DNA of 64,000 nucleotides from Novosphingobium sp. MD-1 (GCF_001014975.1 NZ_BBXA01000013.1:62001-126000); one strand, 5' to 3'; shown: positions 27,531 through 36,957, counted from the stretch's first letter. The notes: generated by a model from the sequence alone, not told the origin. Translations and numbers: made by a program.

Positions 27531-28829
27531 TCAGGCGTTGGCCTTCTGGCGTTCGAGGCGGATCGCGGCCGCCTTCTGGTGGCCTTCCAGCCCTTCGCTG
27601 CCGCTCTGCCGCATCGCCGGCGGGGCGACCGCGCGCACCGCGCTATCGTCAAGCCACTGGTGGGTGGCGATCTTCACGTAGCTGCCGACCCACAGGCCGC
27701 CGGTATAGCGGCCGGCGCCCATGGTGGGCAGCGTGTGGTTGGTGCCCACGTTCTTGTCGGAATAGACCACGCTGGCGTTTTCACCGATGAACAGCGATCC
27801 GTAATTGCGCAGCTTGTGGGAGAAGGCGTGCGGATCGCGGGTGTGGACCTGCAGGTGTTCGGCAGCCACGTAGTCGGAATAGGCGATCATCGCTGCCTCG
27901 TCCGCGCAGATCACCACTTCGCCGTAATCGCGCCAGCTTTCGCTGGCGACGGCGGCGGTAGCGAGCGTCTTGAGCTGGCGTTCCACGGCGGCCACGGTTT
28001 CTTCGGCCAGCTTGCTGTCGGTAGTGATCAGGCCCACGCGCGTGCGGATGTCATGCTCCGCCTGGCCGAGCAGATCGGTGGCGATCAGTTCGGGATCGCC
28101 GGTCTCGTCGGCCACCACGAAGATTTCGGAAGGTCCGGCGAGCTGGTCGATGCCCACCGGCCCGAACACCTGGCGCTTGGCCTCGTTCACGAACGCGTTG
28201 CCGGGGCCCATGATCTTGTTGACCTGCGGCACGCTTTCGGTTCCGAACGCCATGGCCGCGATGGCCTGTGCGCCGCCGATGCGGAAAATGCGGTCGGCGC
28301 CGGAGAGGTGGCACCCGGCGATCATGGCGCGGTGCGCGTTGGGGGGAAGACAGGCAACCACTTCGCTGCAGCCGGCCACCTTGCCGGGGACGATCGTCAT
28401 GATCGGGGCCGACAACAGCGGGAAACGGCCACCCGGAACATAAGCCCCGACGCGCTCGATGGGAATCACCCGATGCCCGAGGTGCAGGCCCGGCATAGGC
28501 TCGACTTCCAGCGGAAGAATGGTTCCCAACTGGGCTTCGGCGAAGCGGCGGACGTTCTCGATCGCGAACTCGGTGTCCGCGCGGGTCTGCGGATCGAGTT
28601 CCGCCACCGCGGCGGCGCGATCGGCGGCGCTGACTTCGAACTGGTCGAGATCGGCCTTGTCGAACTCGCGGGAATACTGGCGCACGGCGGCGTCGCCGCG
28701 GGTGCGCACATCGCGCAGCACGCCGGCGACCAGATCCGAAACCGAACTGCTGTCGGCAATCTGGTCTCGCGCCGGGGCCTTGGCATAGCGCGTGCGATTC
28801 TCGAAGCCGCGCGGGGCTGGGACACTCAT
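27531..28829 (-). CDS. Histidinol dehydrogenase-family dehydrogenase, paralog 1 (catabolic)
   Basis: A 432-residue zinc- and NAD-dependent alcohol-to-acid dehydrogenase of the HisD superfamily. Zinc ligands are at Gln256, His259 (LGQAEHD), Asp358 ([15 protein letters not shown]) and His417 (EGLEGHQKA). The Glu324-His325 base pair (AAEHLQV) is kept. No other his gene is nearby and a second paralog shares its operator, so a catabolic alcohol such as a polyol is likelier than histidinol. HpsN, which oxidises sulfopropanediol, is a precedent. The ATG at 28829 follows AGGAG. It diverges from the LacI gene. Confidence 0.85.
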   Translation of the reverse strand: MSVPAPRGFENRTRYAKAPARDQIADSSSVSDLVAGVLRDVRTRGDAAVRQYSREFDKADLDQFEVSAADRAAAVAELDPQTRADTEFAIENVRRFAEAQLGTILPLEVEPMPGLHLGHRVIPIERVGAYVPGGRFPLLSAPIMTIVPGKVAGCSEVVACLPPNAHRAMIAGCHLSGADRIFRIGGAQAIAAMAFGTESVPQVNKIMGPGNAFVNEAKRQVFGPVGIDQLAGPSEIFVVADETGDPELIATDLLGQAEHDIRTRVGLITTDSKLAEETVAAVERQLKTLATAAVASESWRDYGEVVICADEAAMIAYSDYVAAEHLQVHTRDPHAFSHKLRNYGSLFIGENASVVYSDKNVGTNHTLPTMGAGRYTGGLWVGSYVKIATHQWLDDSAVRAVAPPAMRQSGSEGLEGHQKAAAIRLERQKANA

Positions 28830-28860
28830 GGATACGCTCCTGTGGTGGAATCTGCGCGCC

Positions 28861-28889
28861 CGTATATTGCATTCGAATGCAATTGTCAT
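28861..28889 (-). promoter_or_regulatory. Promoter of the first HisD-family gene with the operator in its spacer
   Basis: On the minus strand ATGACA (28889-28884) and TATACG (28866-28861) stand 17 bp apart as -35 and -10 boxes. The spacer is almost exactly the palindrome, so a bound repressor would block RNA polymerase. The dehydrogenase ATG lies 32 bp downstream. Confidence 0.55.
28866..28883. promoter_or_regulatory. Palindromic LacI-type operator, site 2 (HisD-family gene/LacI gene)
   Basis: ATTGCATTCGAATGCAAT is a perfect 18-bp palindrome in the 162-bp region between the divergent dehydrogenase and LacI genes. Its position next to the regulator gene suggests autoregulation and is the main reason to assign the whole site family to this LacI protein. 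Confidence 0.85.
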
Positions 28890-28991
28890 GCCCCTTGTGC
28901 GCGGCAGTGTCGCCGCCCTAATCCGACGCCGAACTTGCCTGTTGCGACCGACAGCCTAGAAGTGCCGCAAGTGCAAGCGCGACGGGATCTC

Positions 28992-30038
28992 ATGGCGAAA
29001 ACCAAGTCTGACACGGATGCTCAATCGTTTCTGGCGAAGGCCGGGCGGCGGCCGACCTCTTACGATGTCGCGCGCCTTGCCGGGGTTTCGCAGTCGGCGG
29101 TTTCGCGGTGTTTCGCGCCCAACGCCTCGATCGGGCAGGCGAAGCGCGAAAAAATCCTGAAGGTCGCGGCGGAGATCGGCTACAAGCCGAATGCCCTCGC
29201 GCAGGCGCTGATTTCCAAGCGTACCCACCTTGTGGCGGTGCTGATCTCGAGCAATACCAACCTTACCTATCCGGAAGTGCTGGCGGGCTTGTGCGCCAGC
29301 CTGACCGATCGCGACATGCGCGTTCTTCTGTTCAGCCTGCGCAGCGAAAGCGATGTCGACCAGATCATCCACCAGATCTGGCGCCATTCGGTGGACGGCG
29401 TGATCGCGGCGGTGCGTCTGTCGGACGACCAGCTGGCGGAATTTGCCCGTCACCGCATTCCGGTGGTGCTTTACAACCGCATGGCCAGCGGTGGCGGAGC
29501 CGGTTCGATCCGGTGCGATTCCGCCCAGGGCGAACGCGATCTGGTGACGCGCCTTCTGGACAGCGGGCATCGCCGTTTCGGAGTCATTGCCGGCCCCGAA
29601 GACAGCTATGTCGGCGAAGAACGGCGCCAGGCCACTCTGGCTACCCTGGCGGCGGCCGGCATGACCGATGTTCCGGTGGTGCGCGGAGACTACAGCTACG
29701 CTTCCGGACGAGCGGGGCTGATCTCTCTCCTGCAGGAACAACCCCAACTGGACGCGATCGTCTGTGGCAGCGACATGATGGCCATCGGCGCCATGGACGG
29801 CGCGCGCCAGGATTGCGCCCGGCGCATACCGCAGGACCTTTCGATCGTGGGTTTCGACGGGTCCGGCCCCGCCATGTGGGAAAGCTACCGCCTGACGACG
29901 ATCCGTCAGCCGGTCAACCGGATGACCGAAGCATCGGTCGCGATGCTCATGGAGCGACTCGACGATCCTTCCGTTCCGGCGGAACAGCGTCTGTTCTCGG
30001 GCGAGCTGATCATCGGAGAATCGGCGCGCTTTGCCTGA
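28992..30038 (+). CDS. LacI-family transcriptional regulator 1
   Basis: A 348-residue regulator with the helix-turn-helix PTSYDVARLAGVSQSAVSRCF at 21-41, a hinge near NALAQALISKR, then a periplasmic-binding-protein-like effector domain. That domain includes VDGVIAAVR, CGSDMMAIGAMDGA and SIVGFDGSG. The ATG at 28992 is the first Met in this frame before the helix-turn-helix; the open frame upstream runs antisense to the dehydrogenase gene. It most likely represses the genes carrying TTGCATTCGAATGCAA. The effector is probably a pathway intermediate; its identity is unknown. Confidence 0.9.
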   Translation: MAKTKSDTDAQSFLAKAGRRPTSYDVARLAGVSQSAVSRCFAPNASIGQAKREKILKVAAEIGYKPNALAQALISKRTHLVAVLISSNTNLTYPEVLAGLCASLTDRDMRVLLFSLRSESDVDQIIHQIWRHSVDGVIAAVRLSDDQLAEFARHRIPVVLYNRMASGGGAGSIRCDSAQGERDLVTRLLDSGHRRFGVIAGPEDSYVGEERRQATLATLAAAGMTDVPVVRGDYSYASGRAGLISLLQEQPQLDAIVCGSDMMAIGAMDGARQDCARRIPQDLSIVGFDGSGPAMWESYRLTTIRQPVNRMTEASVAMLMERLDDPSVPAEQRLFSGELIIGESARFA

Positions 30039-30209
30039 TGGCAACCGGATCGATGCATTCGGTATCAGATATGTTGTTAAAATGTCGCACGAGGGCGGCA
30101 TTTCTGCGCGTCTTAACGAGGTTGTGCCGCCGCAATATGTGCGGCTGATGGAAATTAAAATACAGAAACATAAGGATTATTTTGAACAGGCTGATGCGTA
30201 ATCGCAAAA

Positions 30210-30227
30210 TGTGACTTCGAATGCAAA
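30210..30227. promoter_or_regulatory. Degenerate LacI-type operator, site 4 (TonB receptor)
   Basis: TGTGACTTCGAATGCAAA keeps the TTCGAA centre and a perfect right half (TTCGAATGCAAA) but has changes in the left half. It lies 72 bp before the receptor start in a 260-bp AT-rich gap after the LacI gene. A lone half-site, TGCATTCG, occurs at 30054-30061. The rest of the gap shows no gene I can support. Confidence 0.55.
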
Positions 30228-30298
30228 AAGATATCGACGGGTTGGCGCGGGCTCGATAAGTTCCTGTCAAATTCCAATGAGGGAAAGGGGAGTAATCG

Positions 30299-32602
30299 AT
30301 GCATCGCAAATTCTGCCTCGGGGCGTCCGCCATCGCGACGGCGCTGGCCGCTTCACCGGTTCTGGCGCAGGGCGCGCCGCAGTCTGACGCCGGCGCCGGT
30401 GCATCGGCCGATGTGGGTGGGGACATCATCGTGACCGCGCAGCGCCGCAGCGAACGCCTGCGCGACGTGCCGATCGCCGTCACCGCCCTGTCTGGCGAGG
30501 CGCTTGAGCGGCTGCACGCCAACAACATCTCGCGCGTCGAATTCGCCACGCCCGGCTTTACCTGGGGTTCGCAGGGTTCGGACTCGTTCCCGGCCATTCG
30601 CGGCGTCCGCACCAGCCTCGTTTCCGCCCAGACCGACCCCGTGATCGGCTTCTATGTCGACGGCATCTATCAGAGCCGCACGCAGCAGCAGAGCATTCCG
30701 CTGTTCGACGTGGCCCGCGTGGAAGTGCTGCGCGGTCCGCAGGGCACGCTGTACGGCCGTAACACCTTCGGCGGCAACGTCAGCGTCGTCACGTCCGATC
30801 CGACGAAGGATCTTGGCGCGGGTATCAATATCGACAAGGGCAATTTCAACTCGGCCCGGATCGACGGATACGTCAACATCCCCGTGTCCGACACGCTGCA
30901 GCTGCGCGTGTCCGGCGTGTTCCAGCGCCACGATGGCTATGTCCGTTCGACCACCTCGGACGTCGTGCTGAACGACCTCAACGAAAACGCGCAGCGCGTG
31001 GTGCTGAAGTGGAAGCCCGACAGCCGCCTGGAAGTGACGCTGCGGGCTGGCACCTGGCGCCGTGACGATGCGGGCGCGGGTTCCTATGGCTACAAGGTCG
31101 CGGGCACGCTGATCAACCCGGCCACGGGCTATCAGTCGATCAACGGCAGCCCCCTGGCGGTAAACCCCTCGGTGCCCAACGGTTCGCCCAACGTTGCCGG
31201 GCGCGATGTGGGCCTGCCGGTCACCGGCGGCGCGTGGACCAACGATTGGGACTATCAGCCTTTCGAACACATCAAGGAAGACTACGTTTCGGGCCAGATC
31301 GCCTATGATCTCGGGTTCGCGACGGTCAAGTCGATCACCGGCTACACCCACTTCCGCGCGCATCGCAGCGCCGACAACGACCAGTCGAGCAAGGTGTTCG
31401 AAGCCTATGGCTACGGCTCGGGCATCCAGGAACCCAACACCCGGTCCAACGCGTTTTCGCAGGAAATTCAACTCGCCTCGAACTCGCGCTCTCCGCTCGA
31501 ATGGTTGATCGGCGGCTATTACCTGCATGACTCGATCTTCGAGACCTATCAGCAGAAGATCACCGCGCCGGGCGCGACCACCAATGGCTTCAAGGCGGAT
31601 TCGGACATCACCACCAACGCCTATGCCGCGTTCGGTCAGGCCAGCTACGCCATCGTGCCGGACAAGCTGAAGCTGATCGGCGGTCTGCGCTACAGCCACG
31701 AAAAGAAGGCCTTCATCTTCTCCGACTATGCGGACGCGGCGCCGGGCACCTACAACTTCGTCACGCCCTATGTGACGACGAAGGGTTCGCCGGGCTTCAA
31801 CAGCTGGACCTGGCGCGCGGGCATCCAGTTCACGCCTTCGCGTTCGACGATGATCTATGCCACCGCGTCCACCGGCTTCGCGTCCGGCGGTGTGAACGAC
31901 ACCGGCGGCAACCCGCTGATCCCGGCTTCCTATGCGCCTCAGAAGGTTTCGGCCTATGAAGGCGGCGTCAAGTCGCTGATCCTTGGCGGCAAGGGCCAGA
32001 TCGAGGCGTCGGTGTTCTACAACCGCTTCTCGAACCTGCAGATCAACGTCTACACGCCGCTGGTTTCGTACTTCGGTTCGGCCGGCAAGGCACGCAGCTA
32101 TGGCGGTGAAGTCGCGCTGCGTCTCAATCCGGTGGCTGGCCTGCACATCGACACGACCGCAGCGTTCATGAACGCCAAGTACACGAGCTATATCAGCGGC
32201 AACAACTTCTTTGGCCTGTCGAATGGTACGGATCCGGTCTCGCTGAACCTTGCCGGCAAGTCCATTCCGCAGTCGCCGAAGTTCAAGTCGACCGTTGCGG
32301 TGTCCTACGATCTCGATCTCGGCGATGCCGGCACGCTGTCGCCGATGGGCACCTGGCTGCATTCGAGCAGCTACTACGTCACCGACCGCAACACCCCGCT
32401 GGATTTCCAGAAGTCCTACGACAAGTTCGATGCCTCGCTGCGCTGGAGCGACAAGAACGACCGTACCTTCGTGGAAATCTATGGCGACAACCTCACCAAC
32501 CGCGCGGTCCTGCTGAGCGGCGTGATCGGTCGCCGCCAGCGCATGCAAGTCTCCTATGGCGCGCCGCGTACCTACGGCGTCCGCGTCGGCACGAAGTTCT
32601 GA
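30299..32602 (+). CDS. TonB-dependent outer-membrane receptor 1
   Basis: A 767-residue outer-membrane receptor with a signal peptide ending near PVLAQ. The plug domain starts at DIIVTAQRRSERLRDVPIAV; it has YVDGIYQSRTQQQS and the VEVLRGPQGTLYGRNTFGG segment that ends the plug. A 22-strand barrel follows, ending in the usual aromatic C-terminus (GVRVGTKF). The plug type is common in sphingomonad receptors for organic substrates. ATG 30299 follows AAAGGGGAG. Its position behind the LacI gene and the degenerate operator suggest it brings in the substrate of the HisD/cupin pathway. Confidence 0.9.
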   Translation: MHRKFCLGASAIATALAASPVLAQGAPQSDAGAGASADVGGDIIVTAQRRSERLRDVPIAVTALSGEALERLHANNISRVEFATPGFTWGSQGSDSFPAIRGVRTSLVSAQTDPVIGFYVDGIYQSRTQQQSIPLFDVARVEVLRGPQGTLYGRNTFGGNVSVVTSDPTKDLGAGINIDKGNFNSARIDGYVNIPVSDTLQLRVSGVFQRHDGYVRSTTSDVVLNDLNENAQRVVLKWKPDSRLEVTLRAGTWRRDDAGAGSYGYKVAGTLINPATGYQSINGSPLAVNPSVPNGSPNVAGRDVGLPVTGGAWTNDWDYQPFEHIKEDYVSGQIAYDLGFATVKSITGYTHFRAHRSADNDQSSKVFEAYGYGSGIQEPNTRSNAFSQEIQLASNSRSPLEWLIGGYYLHDSIFETYQQKITAPGATTNGFKADSDITTNAYAAFGQASYAIVPDKLKLIGGLRYSHEKKAFIFSDYADAAPGTYNFVTPYVTTKGSPGFNSWTWRAGIQFTPSRSTMIYATASTGFASGGVNDTGGNPLIPASYAPQKVSAYEGGVKSLILGGKGQIEASVFYNRFSNLQINVYTPLVSYFGSAGKARSYGGEVALRLNPVAGLHIDTTAAFMNAKYTSYISGNNFFGLSNGTDPVSLNLAGKSIPQSPKFKSTVAVSYDLDLGDAGTLSPMGTWLHSSSYYVTDRNTPLDFQKSYDKFDASLRWSDKNDRTFVEIYGDNLTNRAVLLSGVIGRRQRMQVSYGAPRTYGVRVGTKF

Positions 32603-32610
32603 TCTTCACG

Positions 32611-32635
32611 CGGGGCGGGACAGGTTCCCGCCCCG
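32611..32635 (+). terminator. Hairpin after TonB receptor 1
   Basis: A 10-bp perfect stem CGGGGCGGGA/TCCCGCCCCG with a CAGGT loop, 8 bp after the receptor stop. The following stretch is only modestly T-rich, so it is a likely but not textbook terminator. Confidence 0.65.
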
Positions 32636-32774
32636 TCATTGTCTGTTCTCCCTCTGGCCGGGCCCTGATCGGGTCCGGTCATTTTTTGTGCGCGCGGCAA
32701 GCGCCGTTCGCCGGCCACGGGGCGAACCGAAGCCGGCAAAATTCGGAAGTGCGAGAGAGGCGGAAGCGCCGGGT

Positions 32775-34103
32775 TTAGACGGCCGTTGCCTCGATCAGCC
32801 GGGCAAGGGCGAACAGCGCGCCCTCGTTGACCGGCGGAGCGAGGAATTCGATGCCCACGGGCATGCCGTTCGCGGCGAACCCGGCGCAGACCGTCAGCGC
32901 CGGCCAGCCGCTGCGGGCCGCCAGCTCGGGAGCCCAGCCGCCCTTGGGGTTTTCCAGATCGTCCGGAATGGCCTGCGAGGTCGGATAGACGAGGGCATCG
33001 ATAGCTAGCGCCGCGCAGGCCGCGCCGAGATGCTCCGCCAGGGCCTGGTGCCGTGCCAGGATGCTGGCGGTTTCGCGGTCCTTCGCCGCGATCCGCGCAG
33101 CGAGCGCCTTGGCATGATCGGGCAGAAACGCCTCTCCGGCCACGATCGCATCGAGCGAGGCAGGGGCGGAGCCGGGCAGGAAGTTCGATGCGAGATAGGC
33201 ATCGAAGGCCGCCGCGAACTCGGCATCCACGATATGCTCGCCATGCCCGGGGTTGAGGTTGGCCGGCAGCGCGGGCAGGTCAACCAGCGTGACGCCCGCT
33301 TCGGCCAGCCGGTCGAGCGCGGTGGCGCATACAGCATCCACGGCGGCGTTGGCGCCGAACACCTCGCGCACCACCCCGATCCGGCGTGGCAGCGCGGACA
33401 CTGACACACCGTGGCCCATCGCCGCGAGCAGCAATTCGGCGTCCGCCACCGTTCGGGCGATCGGGCCGACCGTGTCGGTGGACGGGGCGAGGGGGGCGAT
33501 GCCCTGCATCGGCAGCGCGCCGTGGGCGGGCCGGAATCCGACCAGCCCGTTGTAGGCTGCGGGGATTCGGATCGAACCGCCGGTGTCCGTGCCGATCCCG
33601 CCCAGCGCATAACCCTGAGCCACGGCAACGGCGGTGCCGCCGCTCGATCCCCCGGCGCTGGCGTGCGGAGCCCGGGGATGGAGGACGTCGCCGCCCAGCG
33701 AACTGCGCGAGCGGATTTCGAACGAGAATTCGGACAGGTTGGTCTTGCCGACGATTACCGCACCCGCATCGCGCAGGCGTTCGACGATTATGGCCGATCG
33801 CCGGGGCATCGCGCCGGCAAGCGCGCGGCAGCCCGACGTGGTGGGCACACCGGCAAGATCGATGTTGTCCTTGAGCACCAGCGGAATGCCATGGAGCGGC
33901 CCCGCTGCGGTGCCCTGCGACCGGGCGCGGTCGGCGGCCGCCGCGTCCCGCGCCGCGTGCGGATTGAACGCCAGCATCGCGTGGAAGCGATCGCCGTCCC
34001 TATCCAGCTTCTCGAGCACCTGATCCAGCAAGGCACGGGCGGTGGTTTCCCCACGCGCCAGCATCATCGCCGCGGCCGTTATGCTGGCCGGCGGTCCGGT
34101 CAC
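32775..34103 (-). CDS. Amidase, amidase-signature family
   Basis: A 442-residue Ser-Ser-Lys amidase that hydrolyses an amide to acid and ammonia. The triad is visible as Lys78 (LVLKDNIDLAG), cis-Ser in SAGGSSGGTAVAVA and nucleophile Ser177 in TDTGGSIRIPAAYNG. The substrate is unknown; its length and lack of partners rule out a GatCAB role. The GTG at 34103 overlaps the aldolase stop (GTGA). An apparent aldolase-amidase fusion frame in this stretch is an out-of-frame artefact. It is the last gene of the HisD2-SDR-aldolase-amidase operon. Confidence 0.86.
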   Translation of the reverse strand: MTGPPASITAAAMMLARGETTARALLDQVLEKLDRDGDRFHAMLAFNPHAARDAAAADRARSQGTAAGPLHGIPLVLKDNIDLAGVPTTSGCRALAGAMPRRSAIIVERLRDAGAVIVGKTNLSEFSFEIRSRSSLGGDVLHPRAPHASAGGSSGGTAVAVAQGYALGGIGTDTGGSIRIPAAYNGLVGFRPAHGALPMQGIAPLAPSTDTVGPIARTVADAELLLAAMGHGVSVSALPRRIGVVREVFGANAAVDAVCATALDRLAEAGVTLVDLPALPANLNPGHGEHIVDAEFAAAFDAYLASNFLPGSAPASLDAIVAGEAFLPDHAKALAARIAAKDRETASILARHQALAEHLGAACAALAIDALVYPTSQAIPDDLENPKGGWAPELAARSGWPALTVCAGFAANGMPVGIEFLAPPVNEGALFALARLIEATAV

Positions 34104-34849
34104 GCGCGCGTGCGGTCCAGAAGAGCAGCGGCGCCCTTGAGCAGGAAGGCGTGGTCCGATTCCAGCAGGAACAGCGTCGCGCCGTGCTGCCGCCACAGCG
34201 GGACGTCTTCGGCCCGCGCCACGAACATGCCCACCGGACGGCCATGGCGACGCCCGGCAGCGCAGATCTTTTCGACGGCGGCGATCACCTGCGGGTCGTC
34301 CTGGCTGGACGCGCCATAGGCGACGGTCAGATCCGCACGTCCCACGAACAGCGCGTCGATGCCCGGCACGGCGGCGATCTCGTCGATGGCGTCCACCGCT
34401 TCGGGGTCTTCGATCTGGGCAATCACGGCGGTATTGGCCGCACTTGTGGCCAAGTGATCTGCCATGGTCCGCGTGGTATAGCCCGCCGCGCGCGATGATC
34501 CGGCATAGCCCCGGCCACCCGCGCCATAGTGCGCGTACCGCACGAGCGTTTCCGCTTCCGCCCGGGAACGGACGTGCGGCGCGACCACGCCGGTGGCTCC
34601 GCAGTCCAGCGCGCCAAGGATCTGTTCGGGCGACGTGACCGGCACCCGGACCAGAACCGGCTTGTCCGCCGCGCGGGCCAGCGCGACGCAGAGGTCGATA
34701 TCGCGCCGGTCGAACGGCGCGTGCTCGGCATCGAGGCACAGGCAGTCCAGCGCCGTCAGCGCCAGGACTTCCACCACGATGGGCGATGGGGTCTTGATGA
34801 ACGTGCCGACCAGCAAATCGCCGGCGTTCAAGCGTGCCTTGAATGTCAT
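34100..34849 (-). CDS. HpcH/HpaI-family class II aldolase
   Basis: A 249-residue metal-dependent aldolase that cleaves 2-keto-3-deoxy or 4-hydroxy-2-oxo acids to pyruvate and an aldehyde. Family marks are LCLDAEHAPFDRRD, VRVPV, the metal Glu in AQIEDPEAVD and the metal Asp in ALFVGRADLTVAYG. Compared with GarL- or HpaI-type enzymes the length is usual. The ATG at 34849 overlaps the SDR stop (ATGA), so the two are coupled. It likely cleaves the keto acid made by the upstream dehydrogenases. Confidence 0.88.
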   Translation of the reverse strand: MTFKARLNAGDLLVGTFIKTPSPIVVEVLALTALDCLCLDAEHAPFDRRDIDLCVALARAADKPVLVRVPVTSPEQILGALDCGATGVVAPHVRSRAEAETLVRYAHYGAGGRGYAGSSRAAGYTTRTMADHLATSAANTAVIAQIEDPEAVDAIDEIAAVPGIDALFVGRADLTVAYGASSQDDPQVIAAVEKICAAGRRHGRPVGMFVARAEDVPLWRQHGATLFLLESDHAFLLKGAAALLDRTRA

Positions 34850-35607
34850 TCCGCCGTCCATCCGCCATCGACGACCAGGCTGGTGCCCGTCACCATTGCG
34901 CTGGCATCGCTGGCGAGGAACAGCGCCGCGCCCATCAGGTCTTCCACGGTGCCGAGCCGGCCCAGCTTGATCTTCTGGAGCACGCTGGCCCGGAATGCCT
35001 CGTCTTCGAAGAACGGTTTGGTCATCGGCGTCTCGATGAAAGTTGGCGCGATAGTGTTGCTGCGGATGCCGTGCGGCGCAAGGTCGAGCGCGAAGGCCTT
35101 GTTCATGCCTTCCAGCGCCCACTTGCTGGCGCAGTAGAGGCTGCGGTTCGGCCCGCCGACATGGCCCATCTGGCTGCCGATATGGATCAGGCTGCCCTTC
35201 ACGCCATCACGCAGCATGGCCTTTACGCAATGCTGCGCCACGAAGAACGCCGCTTTCACGTTGAGGTCCAGCACCGCGCCGTAATCGGCCTCGTCCACCT
35301 GCCACATCGGCATGGGGCGGTTGGTCCCGGCGTTGTTGACAAGGACGTGGAACGCGGGCCGGCCTTCGAAGAAGGTGGCAACCGCGCCCATGTCCGCCAC
35401 GTCGAGCACGGCCGCCTCGGCCACGCCGCCCGCCTGCCCGATGGCGGCGGCCGCTTCCTCTATTTCGCCTTGCGTCCGCGCGGCGAGCGTGACCGCCGCG
35501 CCCGCTTCGGCAAGGGCCGCCGCCATCGCCAGCCCGATCCCCCTGCCGGCGCCGGTCACCAGGGCCCGGCGCCCGTCCAGGCGGAAAGACGGCGTGACCG
35601 GCAGCAT
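34846..35607 (-). CDS. Short-chain dehydrogenase/reductase
   Basis: A 253-residue NAD(P)-dependent classical SDR. The cofactor loop VTGAGRGIG is near residue 18, NNAG follows at about 91, and the catalytic Ser-Tyr-Lys is seen as GSQMGHVGG and YCASK. The C-terminus VDGGWTAE is typical. The ATG at 35607 overlaps the HisD2 stop by one base (TAATG), so translation is coupled. It probably oxidises or reduces a hydroxyl/keto group on the same carbon chain handled by HisD2 and the aldolase. The substrate is unknown. Confidence 0.9.
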   Translation of the reverse strand: MLPVTPSFRLDGRRALVTGAGRGIGLAMAAALAEAGAAVTLAARTQGEIEEAAAAIGQAGGVAEAAVLDVADMGAVATFFEGRPAFHVLVNNAGTNRPMPMWQVDEADYGAVLDLNVKAAFFVAQHCVKAMLRDGVKGSLIHIGSQMGHVGGPNRSLYCASKWALEGMNKAFALDLAPHGIRSNTIAPTFIETPMTKPFFEDEAFRASVLQKIKLGRLGTVEDLMGAALFLASDASAMVTGTSLVVDGGWTAE

Positions 35608-36938
35608 TAGGCGCGCGTCAGTTCGCTCGGGGTTGCCTGCCCGGCATAGGGCACGTCGCGTCCGCCATAGCGCCGCACGCGCAGGTTGGCCTGTTCGCCG
35701 TGCCCGGCAAAGCCTTCCAGCGCGCACAGCCGGCTGCAATATTCGCCCACCAGCGCGCTCGCTTCGTCGGTGAGCACCTTCTGGTAGGTGCAGGTCTTGA
35801 GGAACTTGCCCACCCACAACCCGCCGGTATAGCGCGCCGCCTTCTTCGTCGGCAGCGTATGGTTCGTGCCGATCACCTTGTCGCCGAAGCTGACGTTGGT
35901 GCGCGCGCCCAGGAACAGGGCGCCGTAGTTGGTCATGTTCTGCAGGAAATAATCGGGATCGGCGGTCATCACCTGCACGTGCTCGCTGGCGATCTCGTCG
36001 GCGATCCTGACCATTTCCTCGTAGCTTTCGGCCACAATGACCTCGCCATAGGTCTCCCACGCCTTGCGGGCATGATCGGCGGTGGGCAGGATCTGCAACA
36101 GGCGCTCGATCTCGGCCATCGTTTCGCGCGCGAACTTCTCGCTGTTGGTCAGCAGCACGCCGGGGCTGTCGGGGCCGTGTTCCACCTGCCCGAGAATGTC
36201 GGTGGCGGCCATTTCCGGGTCGCAGCCGATCTCGTCGGCGATGATCAGGGTTTCGGTGGGGCCGGCGAACAGGTCGATGCCCACGCGGCCGAACAGCTGG
36301 CGCTTGGCTTCGGCCACGAAGGCATTGCCGGGGCCGACCAGAATGTCGATCGGGTCGATCGTCTGCGTGCCGATGGCCATGGCGCCGATTGCCTGGATGC
36401 CGCCCAGCGCATAGATCGCGTCCGCCCCGGCCAGGGCTTGCGCGGCCACGATGGCGCGGGCGGGCTTGCCCTGGAAGGGCGGGGCGCAGGTGACGACGCG
36501 CTTCACGCCGGCCACCTTGGCGGTGATCACCGACATGTGCGCCGACGCCAGCAGCGGATACTTGCCGCCCGGAACGTAGCAGCCGGCGGCGTTGATCGGC
36601 ACGTTCTTGTGGCCCAGCACCACGCCGGGCATCGTTTCGACTTCCACGTCCTTCATGGAATCGCGCTGGATCTGCGCAAAGTTGCGCACCTGCGCCTGCG
36701 CGAACTCGATGTCCTTGCGCTCCTGCGCGGTCAGGCTATCGACCGCGGCATCGATTTCGGACTGGCTCAGGCGATAGTCTTCGCGGTCCCACCCGTCGAA
36801 ACGGATGCTCATCTCGCGCACGGCCACGTCGCCCCGCGCCTCGATGTCGGCCAGCGCCGCTTCCACCGTATCGCGTACCTTCCGGTCGCCCTCGGCCTTC
36901 GCTTCCGCCGTCGCCCCACGCTTGAGATAGATTGCCAC
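35607..36938 (-). CDS. Histidinol dehydrogenase-family dehydrogenase, paralog 2 (catabolic)
   Basis: A 443-residue zinc/NAD-dependent enzyme, only moderately like paralog 1 outside the active site. Zinc ligands Gln251, His254 (LGQVEHG), Asp353 ([10 protein letters not shown]) and His413 (EGFAGHGEQ), and the Glu319-His320 pair, are all kept. The C-terminal [18 protein letters not shown] resembles HpsN-like catabolic members more than biosynthetic HisD. The start is GTG at 36938 with GGAGA upstream. It leads the four-gene operon and has a perfect operator 20 bp upstream. Confidence 0.86.
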   Translation of the reverse strand: MAIYLKRGATAEAKAEGDRKVRDTVEAALADIEARGDVAVREMSIRFDGWDREDYRLSQSEIDAAVDSLTAQERKDIEFAQAQVRNFAQIQRDSMKDVEVETMPGVVLGHKNVPINAAGCYVPGGKYPLLASAHMSVITAKVAGVKRVVTCAPPFQGKPARAIVAAQALAGADAIYALGGIQAIGAMAIGTQTIDPIDILVGPGNAFVAEAKRQLFGRVGIDLFAGPTETLIIADEIGCDPEMAATDILGQVEHGPDSPGVLLTNSEKFARETMAEIERLLQILPTADHARKAWETYGEVIVAESYEEMVRIADEIASEHVQVMTADPDYFLQNMTNYGALFLGARTNVSFGDKVIGTNHTLPTKKAARYTGGLWVGKFLKTCTYQKVLTDEASALVGEYCSRLCALEGFAGHGEQANLRVRRYGGRDVPYAGQATPSELTRA

Positions 36939-36957
36939 TCAACTCTCCGTCTTCGGA

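Noticed and set aside
30148..30201. A 17-codon AT-rich open frame (MEIKIQKHKDYFEQADA) between the LacI gene and TonB receptor 1
   Set aside because: No ribosome-binding site and too short to judge; it more likely reflects the AT-rich promoter region.
32775..34868. Apparent single protein spanning the aldolase and amidase region
   Set aside because: The N-terminal part is an out-of-frame reading of the aldolase gene. The true aldolase frame ends at 34100 and overlaps the amidase GTG by 4 bp.
27531..36938. HisD proteins as part of histidine biosynthesis
   Set aside because: No other his gene is present, there are two diverged copies, and both carry the operator of a catabolic LacI regulon.
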